Shown here piece by piece: positions 54,661 to 62,196 of a DNA stretch of 64,000 nucleotides. Location: the NCBI RefSeq assembly GCF_008370045.1, contig NZ_VOBN01000004.1, forward strand, positions 1-64,000, given 5' to 3'. Positions within the stretch are counted from its first letter, which is position 1; each line of letters begins with the position of its first letter. Origin of the DNA: Pseudomonas sp. ANT_J12 (GTDB lineage: Bacteria > Pseudomonadota > Gammaproteobacteria > Pseudomonadales > Pseudomonadaceae). The notes under the pieces are model-generated. The model had not been told where the DNA came from, did not search any database, and saw only the letters and a program-made list of their open reading frames with translations. The position numbers were made by a program, and so were the translations under genes.

Positions 54661-54934
54661 GGTTCCTCTTACCAAGGAAGCTCAGAATATCGAAGTGCAA
54701 ATCTGGTACCCTACCGAAACCCTAGCGACTGGCGAGGGCGACAGAGGTTACCGCTATCAGTTAGAGCTTTCAGAAGAAGGCGTGAAAGATCAAAAAGATA
54801 CTCGAAATAGCGCATTGGACAAAAGTAGTTTAGTGGTGCAACAACTTGGTGGCCGTGAAAATGCAGCCGTACTTCCTATTCACGAATGACGTAAGCCGCA
54901 AAAACAATGAAAACTGATGACAATGTAACCCTCC

Positions 54935-55522
54935 ATGAGTCCGTTGACTGGATTAATTGCGATTGCCAATGGCGTTTATGAAAACTATTTTTTACACTTG
55001 CTTGAAAATGAGCAGCCTGTATTTCTAAGTCTTCGCTTCGGCACCGTAATGACATTAATGTCTATCTACTTATGGACACTAGTGGTTCGACAAAAAACAA
55101 TTTACCGCTACACCATCACAGACTCATTTGGCGTCGTGGAGTCGAAACTCCACTTCCCAAAAGCAGCTGGGACATTATTTAAAAGCATCTCTATATTATT
55201 TCTTGTTTTTATTATTGGCCTAGCTGTATTTGAACAATCTTTGATTTTATTGCTTGCCGGACCAACAGGCATGGCGGTAGTCGCGGCGAGATTTTTTATA
55301 CAGTGGACTAACACACCGCAGATCGAGACATCAGCCGAATGGGGTAGTTATAAATTTGTAACAGTAGACAGAAAACGAAAAATCATCTTAGCGCAAGAGA
55401 CTGAATTTATGGTTGGGTTCGAGGCTAAACTGCCCAACGAACTATTTGATAAATATCTAGACACCCTGCGCTCACTACTACCAGCAGGCGCGATATTTTC
55501 AGAAGCCGAGATGAAATGGTAA
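54935..55522 (+). CDS. Membrane protein, immunity-like family C, copy 1
   Basis: A 195-residue protein with about three hydrophobic segments (GTVMTLMSIYLWTLVV near residue 36; FKSISILFLVFIIGLAVF near residue 86, continuing to a third). The shared signature is TLVVRQKTIYRYTITDSFG and KFVTVDRKRKIILAQETEF, which recur as LLITRQKTIFNYRATTTG and NFVTVDRPSSVVVIH in the protein at 58744. It directly follows the decayed toxin fragment, so it is probably the former immunity gene of that toxin. The function is inferred from position only. Confidence 0.65.
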   Translation: MSPLTGLIAIANGVYENYFLHLLENEQPVFLSLRFGTVMTLMSIYLWTLVVRQKTIYRYTITDSFGVVESKLHFPKAAGTLFKSISILFLVFIIGLAVFEQSLILLLAGPTGMAVVAARFFIQWTNTPQIETSAEWGSYKFVTVDRKRKIILAQETEFMVGFEAKLPNELFDKYLDTLRSLLPAGAIFSEAEMKW

Positions 55523-55623
55523 ACAGAAGACTAAAGGGAGACTATAGAGGACATGTTTAGTTTTCTTAGCATTCTTTGGCAGGAAATCGCGTCAAATGAA
55601 TCAGGCGCAAGGTAAACGAAGGC

Positions 55624-55646
55624 AAACGGGACAGATTTATTTTCTT
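55624..55646. repeat. Short repeat, CGGGACAGATTTA type, copy 2
   Basis: AACGGGACAGATTTATTTTC lies just before a toxin tail fragment. The preceding bases (about 55557-55600, TTTTCTTAGCATTCTTTGGC) also match 58666-58690, so a longer repeat has been copied between modules. Confidence 0.6.
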
Positions 55647-55821
55647 CGTGGCTGTTCAAAGCACCAGTTCCAGCGGACAGCCTCAACAGAGAACACACTA
55701 TATCCGTCTTGATCCAAGGGGAATTGGCGCCTTCCCTTCAGTTGATCGAGTCCCACCTCCCCCTCAAGCGCCTCTGCTCCAGGTAGAACCCCTGATGATG
55801 GAGTTTGCTTCGCATGTCTAA
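55647..55821 (+). pseudogene. Displaced toxin C-terminal tail overlapping an immunity-like start
   Basis: An open frame without a start, about 58 codons, Pro-rich near the end (RTHYIRLDPRGIGAFPSVD, then P-P-P-P-Q-A-P-L-L-Q-V-E-P) and ending at TAA 55819-55821. The ATG of the next immunity-like gene (55814) lies inside its last codons, as the intact toxin gene overlaps its own immunity gene. This suggests the tip end of a former toxin, left behind with its immunity gene after displacement. No relative is visible in this window, so the toxin identity is inference. Confidence 0.55.
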
Positions 55822-56944
55822 AAACCTTGATATCGATCCGATAGATCCAGCGGCAAGGCAATTGCACCGCGCGGGAGACATAGAGTGGTTTCCCTCTGGC
55901 AATACGATGTATTTGGCACCGTTGCCGCTGCCCACCGACGCATCGCCACACAGCCCATATGTAAGCGATCTCAATGATACGTATCTGGATTTCGGCGGCG
56001 GTAAACCCCAAGTTTTTTCATGGCAGATGATACTGGGAGGTCCTTTTACCGCCGCGCTCTTAATGATATTAGGCATTCCGCTGATTGTCGGACTAATCGT
56101 CGCTGCCAGCGGCTTTGGATTGGCTGAAGTTCTGGAGTTCAGTGCAGACCTTTTTATCGCTACTCGGGAACCAGCCATTTGTATGTACATAGGTGGACTT
56201 ACTGTTGGATTAGCGGTGTGGTTTTACAATCATAAAAAGTACACAAATGTCATCCCCACACGCTTCAACCGTCAGCGCCGTGAAGTCTGCTTTATGCCCA
56301 CTCGCGCAGAAACTCCAGTTTTCGTGCCTTGGGAATCGCTCTCCGCCTGGGTAGTTCAGGCGCAAGGCGCCACGCAATATGGTGTCCGGCGACAGTACGG
56401 GATGGGCATGGGATATCAACATGAGGGCCAAATGGTCAGCGTCGAATTCGTTTGTGGAGGCCTGCCGCCTGCGATTGCCCATTGGGAAGCCGTACGTGCC
56501 TACATGGAGTACGAAGTCCATGACCTCAAAAACATTCAAGACCCCATGGACCTGCAAGGTCCCAACGATCCGCCACATGAGGGGATGCACACGTTCCGAA
56601 ATGCGCGAACACGTCTGCACCGCAGGATTCACGAAAAGGAAGTTGGTTGGGTCTATGCATTCTTTTGGTACCTTTCCCACGTCATGACGTTCTGGACGTT
56701 ACCCAATCGAATCGTCGAATGGGAGATTCGCCGCATAGCGAAAGTCGGACGTAAGGCACTGCCGCAAGCCATGCGTGATTGGTCCGAGCCACTACCTGAA
56801 GAGCAATGGACAAAGCCAAGTGAAGTATTGGTAAGACTGAGTAAACGGGTCAAAGAACTAAAAAAGCAAAAACCCCTGCGCTCAATCACTGAAATTTTTG
56901 CAGAGGTTTATCAGGCAGAAAACGGCGGAAAGAAAAAGGCGTGA
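55814..56944 (+). CDS. Membrane protein, immunity-like family B, copy 1
   Basis: A 376-residue protein. Hydrophobic segments lie at about 75-105 (TAALLMILGIPLIVGLIVAA) and 125-145. The motif RFNRQRREVCFMPTRAETPVFVPWE near residue 155 is shared with the protein at 62197 (RFNRQRREVVFVPKK, then VPWEE). IAHWEAVRAYMEY is also shared (IAEWEAIRVYMED). The C-terminal third is charged and ends DWSEPLPEEQWTKPSEVL and Lys-rich helices. Its start lies inside the toxin-tail fragment, which suggests a former toxin-immunity pair. Biochemical role not known. Confidence 0.68.
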   Translation: MSKNLDIDPIDPAARQLHRAGDIEWFPSGNTMYLAPLPLPTDASPHSPYVSDLNDTYLDFGGGKPQVFSWQMILGGPFTAALLMILGIPLIVGLIVAASGFGLAEVLEFSADLFIATREPAICMYIGGLTVGLAVWFYNHKKYTNVIPTRFNRQRREVCFMPTRAETPVFVPWESLSAWVVQAQGATQYGVRRQYGMGMGYQHEGQMVSVEFVCGGLPPAIAHWEAVRAYMEYEVHDLKNIQDPMDLQGPNDPPHEGMHTFRNARTRLHRRIHEKEVGWVYAFFWYLSHVMTFWTLPNRIVEWEIRRIAKVGRKALPQAMRDWSEPLPEEQWTKPSEVLVRLSKRVKELKKQKPLRSITEIFAEVYQAENGGKKKA

Positions 56945-57052
56945 TGTTTTACACAAACAAAGGTGCTTTTTCAGACCTAATCTGCTTGCATTAAAACAAG
57001 GTGAACGGGAACCCCATTAGCCGGTCTCCATTCAAGGCAAAAAGCCAACTCT

Positions 57053-57075
57053 CCCTGCAGTTTTTAACTGCAGGG
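57053..57075. repeat. Perfect 10-bp hairpin
   Basis: CCCTGCAGTT and AACTGCAGGG are separated by three T. It lies in the 464-base gap 56945-57408, which has no complete gene. A long minus-strand frame crosses it but does not look like a protein. Confidence 0.5.
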
Positions 57076-57206
57076 TTGCCCTCTCTCTCAACCTGCCCGG
57101 TTGAACCCGTCGTACCCGTTTTCTCGTCGATGGCTACGGTCGAGTCCTGCCTGACACCCATGTGGATCAAGCGGTAAAGGTGTTGCATGCACCGCCCTGG
57201 CAGTGA

Positions 57207-57380
57207 ACTGCCCCAGAGAAACGTTGGTGCCGCCAGTGGTCCAAACCCCTGTCGCCCGAACAATGGTCCCAGCGCTCTCCAGAGCTGGAACAGGCTATCC
57301 GCCAGCGACAGGCCGAGTTGAAAGCCGATAACCGCCAAGAATCAGCCACGACCTCAATCACGCCGGTAACCGCAAGGGAT
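57207..57380 (+). pseudogene. C-terminal remnant of an immunity-like gene
   Basis: An open frame without start reads W-C-R-Q-W-S-K-P-L-S-P-E-Q-W-S-Q-R-S. It resembles the C-terminal part of family B copy 1 (D-W-S-E-P-L-P-E-E-Q-W-T-K-P-S). The following part (about 57345-57400, ending GGGATTGGCACACTAAAACA) is repeated before the gene at 59588. It appears to be the tail of a lost paralogue. Confidence 0.55.
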
Positions 57381-57408
57381 TGGCACACTAAAACACTGAG
57401 TTCCCTCT

Positions 57409-58638
57409 ATGTCCGTACAAATGGATACCCCGTACGCTGCCAGTGCTTATCGCAGCAACAGTCATGAACCTTTGCCACCGCCAAAATGGGCGGAAGATGC
57501 CAATCGCTCAGGGAGCTTTGACACTCATCTCGCCTTTGGTCATTACGCCAATCTGGAACCGGCGATGGAGGTTACTACTCAGTTGCAAGGCGAAGAGCAC
57601 ACGATTTACAAGCGACAGCAGGGACAAGGAAAAAAGGAAGAGGTGTATTGCGATGCGCGGCGTTGGTACTTTCAAAACACGAGCAAAATCCCACATCTAC
57701 TTTTCATACTAAAATTGATTAGCTTTCCTTTTGGCTGGATCGTCTGGACAGGGATATTGGGATCATTTATTCCAGGTCATGACGTAGCTAAATACTTGCA
57801 AGACTTGTCATTACTATTTTTTCTCGTTATTTCCACCGTTCTCATAGTTGGATCACTAACGCTTTACATGATGGGGAAAAAAATAGTCCATCACATGCAC
57901 ATCGTAGGTTTTTTTATTTGTGCAGGTATTGTGTATTGGCAAAAAGGATCTTTTTGGGGGAATGATGGGATACAAATCTCCCTATGGATCGGAGCCTTCC
58001 TCTACTTCATGGGTGCCATCGGTTTTGATTGCCTGCTCTGGCTCGACAGCAAAATCACCACCCACGACGGAAGCGAATTCAACCGCATCGACGGCATGCT
58101 CCGCTTCAAACGCCGTTTCCGCCGCCTCTTCGTTGCACCGTTCGAAGAGTTCGACCCAGTGCTGCAACTGCTTCCCAGCGGTTATGGCTCCCATGACTAC
58201 GCCCTGTGGTTGCATCACCGCTATACCGATAACAAGATTTGTTTGGCTACCAAAGTCCACGCCTTGGGCCTCGACCAGGCGAATGCACTGGCCTTCTGGG
58301 ATTGCCTGCAACGCTACATGGACGTCACGCAACCGCTGCCGGACCTGCCAGTGCTGGAGCAAAGTCGCCACCTCGATCCGGTAACTGCGGTCTACGACGC
58401 TAAAACGGGCCGTAATCCGAGACGCTGGCGCGACCAGTCGGAAAAGGGTTGGTTGGCGACAGGTCTCAAGCAGCTGACTCAACAGTTGCAGCAATACCCT
58501 TGGCAACAACAACCCTGCATCATCAAGGCTCGGATTGATCCGTCCCTGAGCATCGAAGCTTACTACCGCGCTCAAGAATCTAAAGGCATCCAGTCAACGC
58601 CGAAGGCCGATGACTTTGATGATGTTCATCGTGGTTGA
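57409..58638 (+). CDS. Membrane protein, immunity-like family A, copy 2
   Basis: A 409-residue protein. After a 100-residue Pro-rich start (SNSHEPLPPPKWAEDANRS) come about four hydrophobic segments (residues 100-215). The soluble part contains SEFNRIDGMLRFKRRFRRLF and FEEFDPVLQLLPSGYGSHDY. The end has QPLPDLPVLEQSRHLDPVTA, matching A1 (RPLPDLPLYESHRHLDPTTA). Its first 60 codons and residues about 195-280 are almost identical to the gene at 59588, but the membrane region between them differs. This suggests selection on the membrane part, where specificity may lie. Confidence 0.7.
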   Translation: MSVQMDTPYAASAYRSNSHEPLPPPKWAEDANRSGSFDTHLAFGHYANLEPAMEVTTQLQGEEHTIYKRQQGQGKKEEVYCDARRWYFQNTSKIPHLLFILKLISFPFGWIVWTGILGSFIPGHDVAKYLQDLSLLFFLVISTVLIVGSLTLYMMGKKIVHHMHIVGFFICAGIVYWQKGSFWGNDGIQISLWIGAFLYFMGAIGFDCLLWLDSKITTHDGSEFNRIDGMLRFKRRFRRLFVAPFEEFDPVLQLLPSGYGSHDYALWLHHRYTDNKICLATKVHALGLDQANALAFWDCLQRYMDVTQPLPDLPVLEQSRHLDPVTAVYDAKTGRNPRRWRDQSEKGWLATGLKQLTQQLQQYPWQQQPCIIKARIDPSLSIEAYYRAQESKGIQSTPKADDFDDVHRG

Positions 58639-58743
58639 ACGTAAAGTTTAAAAGGGATAACTTATTTTCTTTGCATTCCTTGACTGGAGGTCGCGTAAAA
58701 ATAAACCTATCCCATTTTTTTGTACTTCCGGAATAAAGAAGAA

Positions 58744-59469
58744 ATGCACAAAGAAAAACCTGATAACGACATAAAACAAAATGAGGCATCAATAGAGCAA
58801 AGCGACTTCATCCACTCCATGGAAGGAAGCCAGTTGATGTCATGGACAAGTAAGGTCCTAAATCAACCTAGACGCGAAATAATCTTAGGTCCAATAATAA
58901 TCCTAGGCCTAGCCATGACAATATGCCTGGCGATCACTTGGAAAATGTGGGGACAAATCGGAGAAAATCTAGATATTTGGTCTGGAATGTGCGTTATAGT
59001 CTTCACCATGTTAGGTGGTCTTCTATTAATAACAAGACAAAAAACCATATTTAATTACCGAGCTACTACAACCGGAATTGCAGTTGAGCACACTCTCTAC
59101 TACCCTGAATTTGCTGGCCCTTTGTTCAAAGGCAGTGCAATATTCGTAGTTCTTTTATTCATCGGAATAGCGTTTTACACAAATTCATTGATATTTCTAT
59201 TTGGTCCGGTAGCAATGTCCTTAGGCGCAGCGAAATTTTTACTCGGTTGGAAAAATGAAAAAAAATACGAAAAAAGCAGGCCATGGAACGAGTACAATTT
59301 TGTTACCGTTGATAGGCCCAGTTCTGTTGTAGTCATTCATCGGACCGACAAGACCGTAGGGTTTGAAACCCGCTTTGAAAACAAAAAAAATCTTGAGCAA
59401 TATTTAAAGTTACTAAAAGAAACACTGCCTAAAACCGCAGTTTTCACAGAAGACACTTGGCCATATTGA
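58744..59469 (+). CDS. Membrane protein, immunity-like family C, copy 2
   Basis: A 241-residue protein, AT-rich in codon use. Hydrophobic segments lie at about 53-70, 83-105 and 130-160 (IFVVLLFIGIAFYTNSLIFL). It shares ITRQKTIFNYRAT, the FAGPLFKGS segment (AGTLFKS in copy 1) and NFVTVDR with the protein at 54935, and the end KETLPKTAVFTEDTWPY resembles LRSLLPAGAIFSEAEMKW there. ATG 58744 follows AAAGAAG; an upstream TTG at 58720 is less likely. It stands between two family A genes. Confidence 0.65.
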   Translation: MHKEKPDNDIKQNEASIEQSDFIHSMEGSQLMSWTSKVLNQPRREIILGPIIILGLAMTICLAITWKMWGQIGENLDIWSGMCVIVFTMLGGLLLITRQKTIFNYRATTTGIAVEHTLYYPEFAGPLFKGSAIFVVLLFIGIAFYTNSLIFLFGPVAMSLGAAKFLLGWKNEKKYEKSRPWNEYNFVTVDRPSSVVVIHRTDKTVGFETRFENKKNLEQYLKLLKETLPKTAVFTEDTWPY

Positions 59470-59491
59470 AAAAGCATGAAGAAGAATATAA

Positions 59492-59512
59492 GAAACGGGA
59501 CAGATTTATTGG
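59492..59512. repeat. Short repeat, CGGGACAGATTTA type, copy 3, with duplicated leader
   Basis: GAAACGGGACAGATTTATTG is followed by about 70 bases (59513-59587) that repeat the leader of the gene at 57409 (CGGCAACCGCTAGGGATTGG against CGGTAACCGCAAGGGATTGG). The duplicated leader ends at the start codon of the fused gene. Confidence 0.6.
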
Positions 59513-59587
59513 CCAATAATCAGCCATGACTTCGTCCACGCCCGGCAACCGCTAGGGATTGGCACATCAAAACACTGAGTTCTCTGT

Positions 59588-61408
59588 ATGACCGTACAAA
59601 AGGATACCCCGTACGTTGCCAGTGCTTATCGCAGCAACAGTCATGAGCCTTTACCACCGCCGAAATGGGCGGGAGATGCCAATCGCTCAGGGAACTTTGA
59701 TACCCGTCTCGCCTTTGGTCATTACGCCAATTTTGAACCGGCGATGGAGATTACTACCCAATTGCAAGGTGAAGAGCACACGCGCTATCTACAGCAGCAG
59801 AAACTCGGAAAAAAAGAAGAAATTTACTGCGATGCTAAAAGTTGGCACTTTCAAAACTCAAGCAAGGTCCCACATCTATTATTCTTACTAAAACTGATGA
59901 GTTTTCCATTCATCTGGGTCGTTTGGGGAACTTGGATTTTGAGCTCGCTTCTACCCGGATTGGAGGTAGCGAAGTATCTGCGAGATTCGTCACTACTACT
60001 CTTGGTAGTGGTATTTCTTCTTTTATCATTAGGCTCATTAACTCTTTATATGACAGAAAAAAAAATAGTTCACCACGTACAGATTATTGGTTTTATTGTT
60101 TGCGCCGGAATCGTGCTTGGAATGACGGGTTCATTATGGGGCCATAATAAACTGCAAGTAGCCCTATGGACCGGAGCCTTCCTCTACTTCATGGGTGCCA
60201 TCGGTTTTGATTGCCTGCTCTGGCTCCACAGCAAAATCACCACCCACGACGGAAGCGAATTCAACCGCATCGACGGCATGCTTCGCTTCAAACGCCGTTT
60301 CCGCCGCCTCTTCGTTGCACCGTTCGAAGAATTCGACCCAGTGCTACAACTGCTTCCCAGCGGTTATGGCTCCCACGACTATGCCCTATGGCTGCACCAC
60401 CGCTACACCGACAACAAGGTTTGTCTGGCCATGGACATTGATGTGATGTTCAGATCAGGCGACGAAGCCCAAGCCGTTGAGCAAATGCACAAGTTGTTCG
60501 CGGCACTGAAATGGCAAAGCGCACCACCGCTGTTCCGCGAGCGCACGATGGCCGAACAGACCCAAGACATGGATTCAACCTGGGAGCTTCCGGGTGGCTG
60601 GTCGAAGGCTGCTGAGCTCGCGAAAAAGGCGCTGCCCGACGCCTTTTTCCCGGATGAAGTTGCGCGAGTGCAGACACTTATCGGTGTGTCGCAGTACCGG
60701 CACGGCGACCTCGATGCCGCTCGCAGCGCGCTGGGTTTGGCCGTACCTGCCTGGGAGAACGGCTCTATCAATGAAATCTTCTATCGCACTGCGCTGGATT
60801 ACGCAGCGGACATCGCCTACCGCCAGGGCAGAACTCAGGAGGCCATCGCCCTGAACCGGAAGCTCATCGAATGGCAGCAAAGCGATGCGACGCTCGGCTG
60901 GGGAACACCGAAGGATGAAAATGCGCTAGTGAATAGCTGGAAAGGCATTCACCTGCCCTTGCGCGTGGGCGACTACCGTTTGAGAACGGACACGGAAAAT
61001 CGTTTCTACTACGAAAACTTGCAAACAGGGGCACAGCTTGGCCTCACCGTGGATTCGGCTCAGACATCGGACGAAAATCTTGAGTCGTTGCTGCGTGCCT
61101 TCATGGTGAAAAAGCTGGGGCTACAAGCCGCAGATATGCGCAAGACGAAGTTCTCACCCAAATCGGCCGAACCAGGAAAGTCGCAAGCAACCGGGCAAAT
61201 ATGGGAGTTCGATGTGACGAAGCTGCCTGGCGAACAAGGCCCCGTGTCCGACGACTTCGTGGCTGGTATCCAGCGGAAAACGCCCACGAAAATGACGTTC
61301 TGGATTGTGGATCGCGAGGGGGTACGGTCGCTGCTACGGGCGCCAATCATGGAGGGTGGGCAATCCGGGAAAGAGGCGAATCAGATTGCGCAAGCGTTGC
61401 GCTGGTAG
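59588..61408 (+). CDS. Fusion of a truncated family A protein with an unrelated C-terminal domain
   Basis: A 606-residue open frame. Residues 1-281 follow family A copy 2 (SNSHEPLPPPKWAGDANRS; SEFNRIDGMLRFKRRFRRLF; LWLHHRYTDNKVCLA). Then at Met282 (60431) it changes to a quite different, soluble protein with MDIDVMFRSGDEAQAVEQMH, a helical TPR-like part (YRHGDLDAARSALGLAVPAW), and a beta-rich end (IHLPLRVGDYRLRTDTENRF). The missing piece of family A includes the LPDLP...RHLDP part. Met282 could be the original start of the second gene. So this is a join in frame between two genes, with the codon style changing at the junction. The second part is not recognised. Confidence 0.75.
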   Translation: MTVQKDTPYVASAYRSNSHEPLPPPKWAGDANRSGNFDTRLAFGHYANFEPAMEITTQLQGEEHTRYLQQQKLGKKEEIYCDAKSWHFQNSSKVPHLLFLLKLMSFPFIWVVWGTWILSSLLPGLEVAKYLRDSSLLLLVVVFLLLSLGSLTLYMTEKKIVHHVQIIGFIVCAGIVLGMTGSLWGHNKLQVALWTGAFLYFMGAIGFDCLLWLHSKITTHDGSEFNRIDGMLRFKRRFRRLFVAPFEEFDPVLQLLPSGYGSHDYALWLHHRYTDNKVCLAMDIDVMFRSGDEAQAVEQMHKLFAALKWQSAPPLFRERTMAEQTQDMDSTWELPGGWSKAAELAKKALPDAFFPDEVARVQTLIGVSQYRHGDLDAARSALGLAVPAWENGSINEIFYRTALDYAADIAYRQGRTQEAIALNRKLIEWQQSDATLGWGTPKDENALVNSWKGIHLPLRVGDYRLRTDTENRFYYENLQTGAQLGLTVDSAQTSDENLESLLRAFMVKKLGLQAADMRKTKFSPKSAEPGKSQATGQIWEFDVTKLPGEQGPVSDDFVAGIQRKTPTKMTFWIVDREGVRSLLRAPIMEGGQSGKEANQIAQALRW

Positions 61409-61438
61409 GATTGGACGATGTGTCGGTAGTCGTGAAGA

Positions 61439-61482
61439 TTGGGGGGCGGCGAGCATCCTGCCCCCCCCAATAAAGAAAAAAG
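61439..61482 (+). terminator. G/C-run hairpin after the fused gene
   Basis: TTGGGGGG pairs with CCCCCCCCAA across a 20-base loop region, followed by TAAAGAAAAAA. It lies 30 bases after the stop codon. The T run is missing on the plus strand, so on the minus strand it would be a better terminator. Confidence 0.45.
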
Positions 61483-61507
61483 ACGCTTAACCCGAGGCCT
61501 AATCCAA

Positions 61508-61873
61508 GTGAGCAGCAACCCGATCACCCCGAAAGACTTTGTCATTGGACTTAAAACGGCTGTCGTGGAGGAGAATATTTGTATTTACAGACAGCTTTTC
61601 GCCAACACGACCATTCACGATGCAACCGACGAATACTGGAAGCGAGCCTTAACCTTGTTCAACTCGCTACCTACCGAACAGCGAGAAGTTTTCTTTGAGG
61701 TCATCAGGCAGACAATGGTCGATACCACATCTAACCTTTTGGGAATCATGGATGGCGTCAGCACAATAGCGGGTGTAAACGATGCGTTTTCTCTGACTTA
61801 CGGCATAGACAACGACACGCTGAAGGGTGACTTGCAGAGTCTGTTTTTGGCAGAAGAACAGCGCACATCGTAG
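61508..61873 (+). CDS. Small hypothetical protein
   Basis: A 121-residue soluble, acidic, helical protein starting at GTG 61508 (S-S-N-P-I-T-P-K-D-F-V-I-G). LFNSLPTEQREVFFEVIRQT and a Gly-Ile-Met-Asp-Gly segment are visible. I do not recognise a family. Its place between a fused gene and an immunity remnant suggests a small immunity protein for an unrelated soluble toxin, but this is a guess. No strong ribosome site is present. Confidence 0.6.
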   Translation: MSSNPITPKDFVIGLKTAVVEENICIYRQLFANTTIHDATDEYWKRALTLFNSLPTEQREVFFEVIRQTMVDTTSNLLGIMDGVSTIAGVNDAFSLTYGIDNDTLKGDLQSLFLAEEQRTS

Positions 61874-61967
61874 AGAACAAAAAGCGTCGAGAAGGCTTAG
61901 ATCGCCGACGAGCCTTCCGCTTGCCAGCCCGCCCCGTCGGCAGGCTGGGCAAGTCCGAATATCACAT

Positions 61968-62166
61968 CTCCGGCTGGGTCAATAACCGCACCAAGGCGGG
62001 CTTCCCTAAAGAGGTTCAAAAATGGTCACAATCTCTTCCCACTGAACAACATGCTATGCCTGGTGAAGATCTGTTCAGGGAAAGCGCTGCAATACGGAAG
62101 GCTTTTGCCGACGGCCAAAACCTGTTGGATTACTTTAAGGTGACATTTGCCGAACCGACTCAATAA
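61968..62166 (+). pseudogene. 3' remnant of a family B immunity-like gene
   Basis: The frame reads W-V-N-N-R-T-K-A-G-F-P-K-E-V and ends N-L-L-D-Y-F-K-V-T-F, matching the last 65 residues of the gene just downstream (W-I-N-N-R-P-K-A-G-F-P-R-E-V ... N-L-L-D-Y-F-K-I-K-L). It has no membrane region or start. It is the tail of a second copy whose front was deleted. Confidence 0.85.
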
Positions 62167-62196
62167 CCCGAGACCTCTACTTGACGAGCCATACCC

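Larger units (their letters stand above)
52438..54889 (+). pseudogene. Decayed C-terminus of a second VasX-like toxin, split by an IS630-type element
   Basis: The frame at 52438 reads L-I-E-I-W-N-V, then A-I-E-A-L-T-V-K-L-A-G-T, matching MIEMWNV and AMEALAVKLLGT of the intact toxin (residues about 888-938). The next codon is TAA where the toxin has CAA. A frameshift leads to a second frame (about 52660-53488) with two hydrophobic segments, interrupted by TAA at 53090. The insertion element breaks it at 53470. A last piece at 54662-54889 continues (VPLTKEAQNIEVQIWYP) but is one base out of frame with the part before the element. No N-terminal toxin part exists here. Confidence 0.8.

Noticed and set aside
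56991-57338. A 115-codon minus-strand frame as a gene
   Set aside because: It overlaps the immunity remnant on the other strand, and its sequence has no recognisable family or ribosome site.
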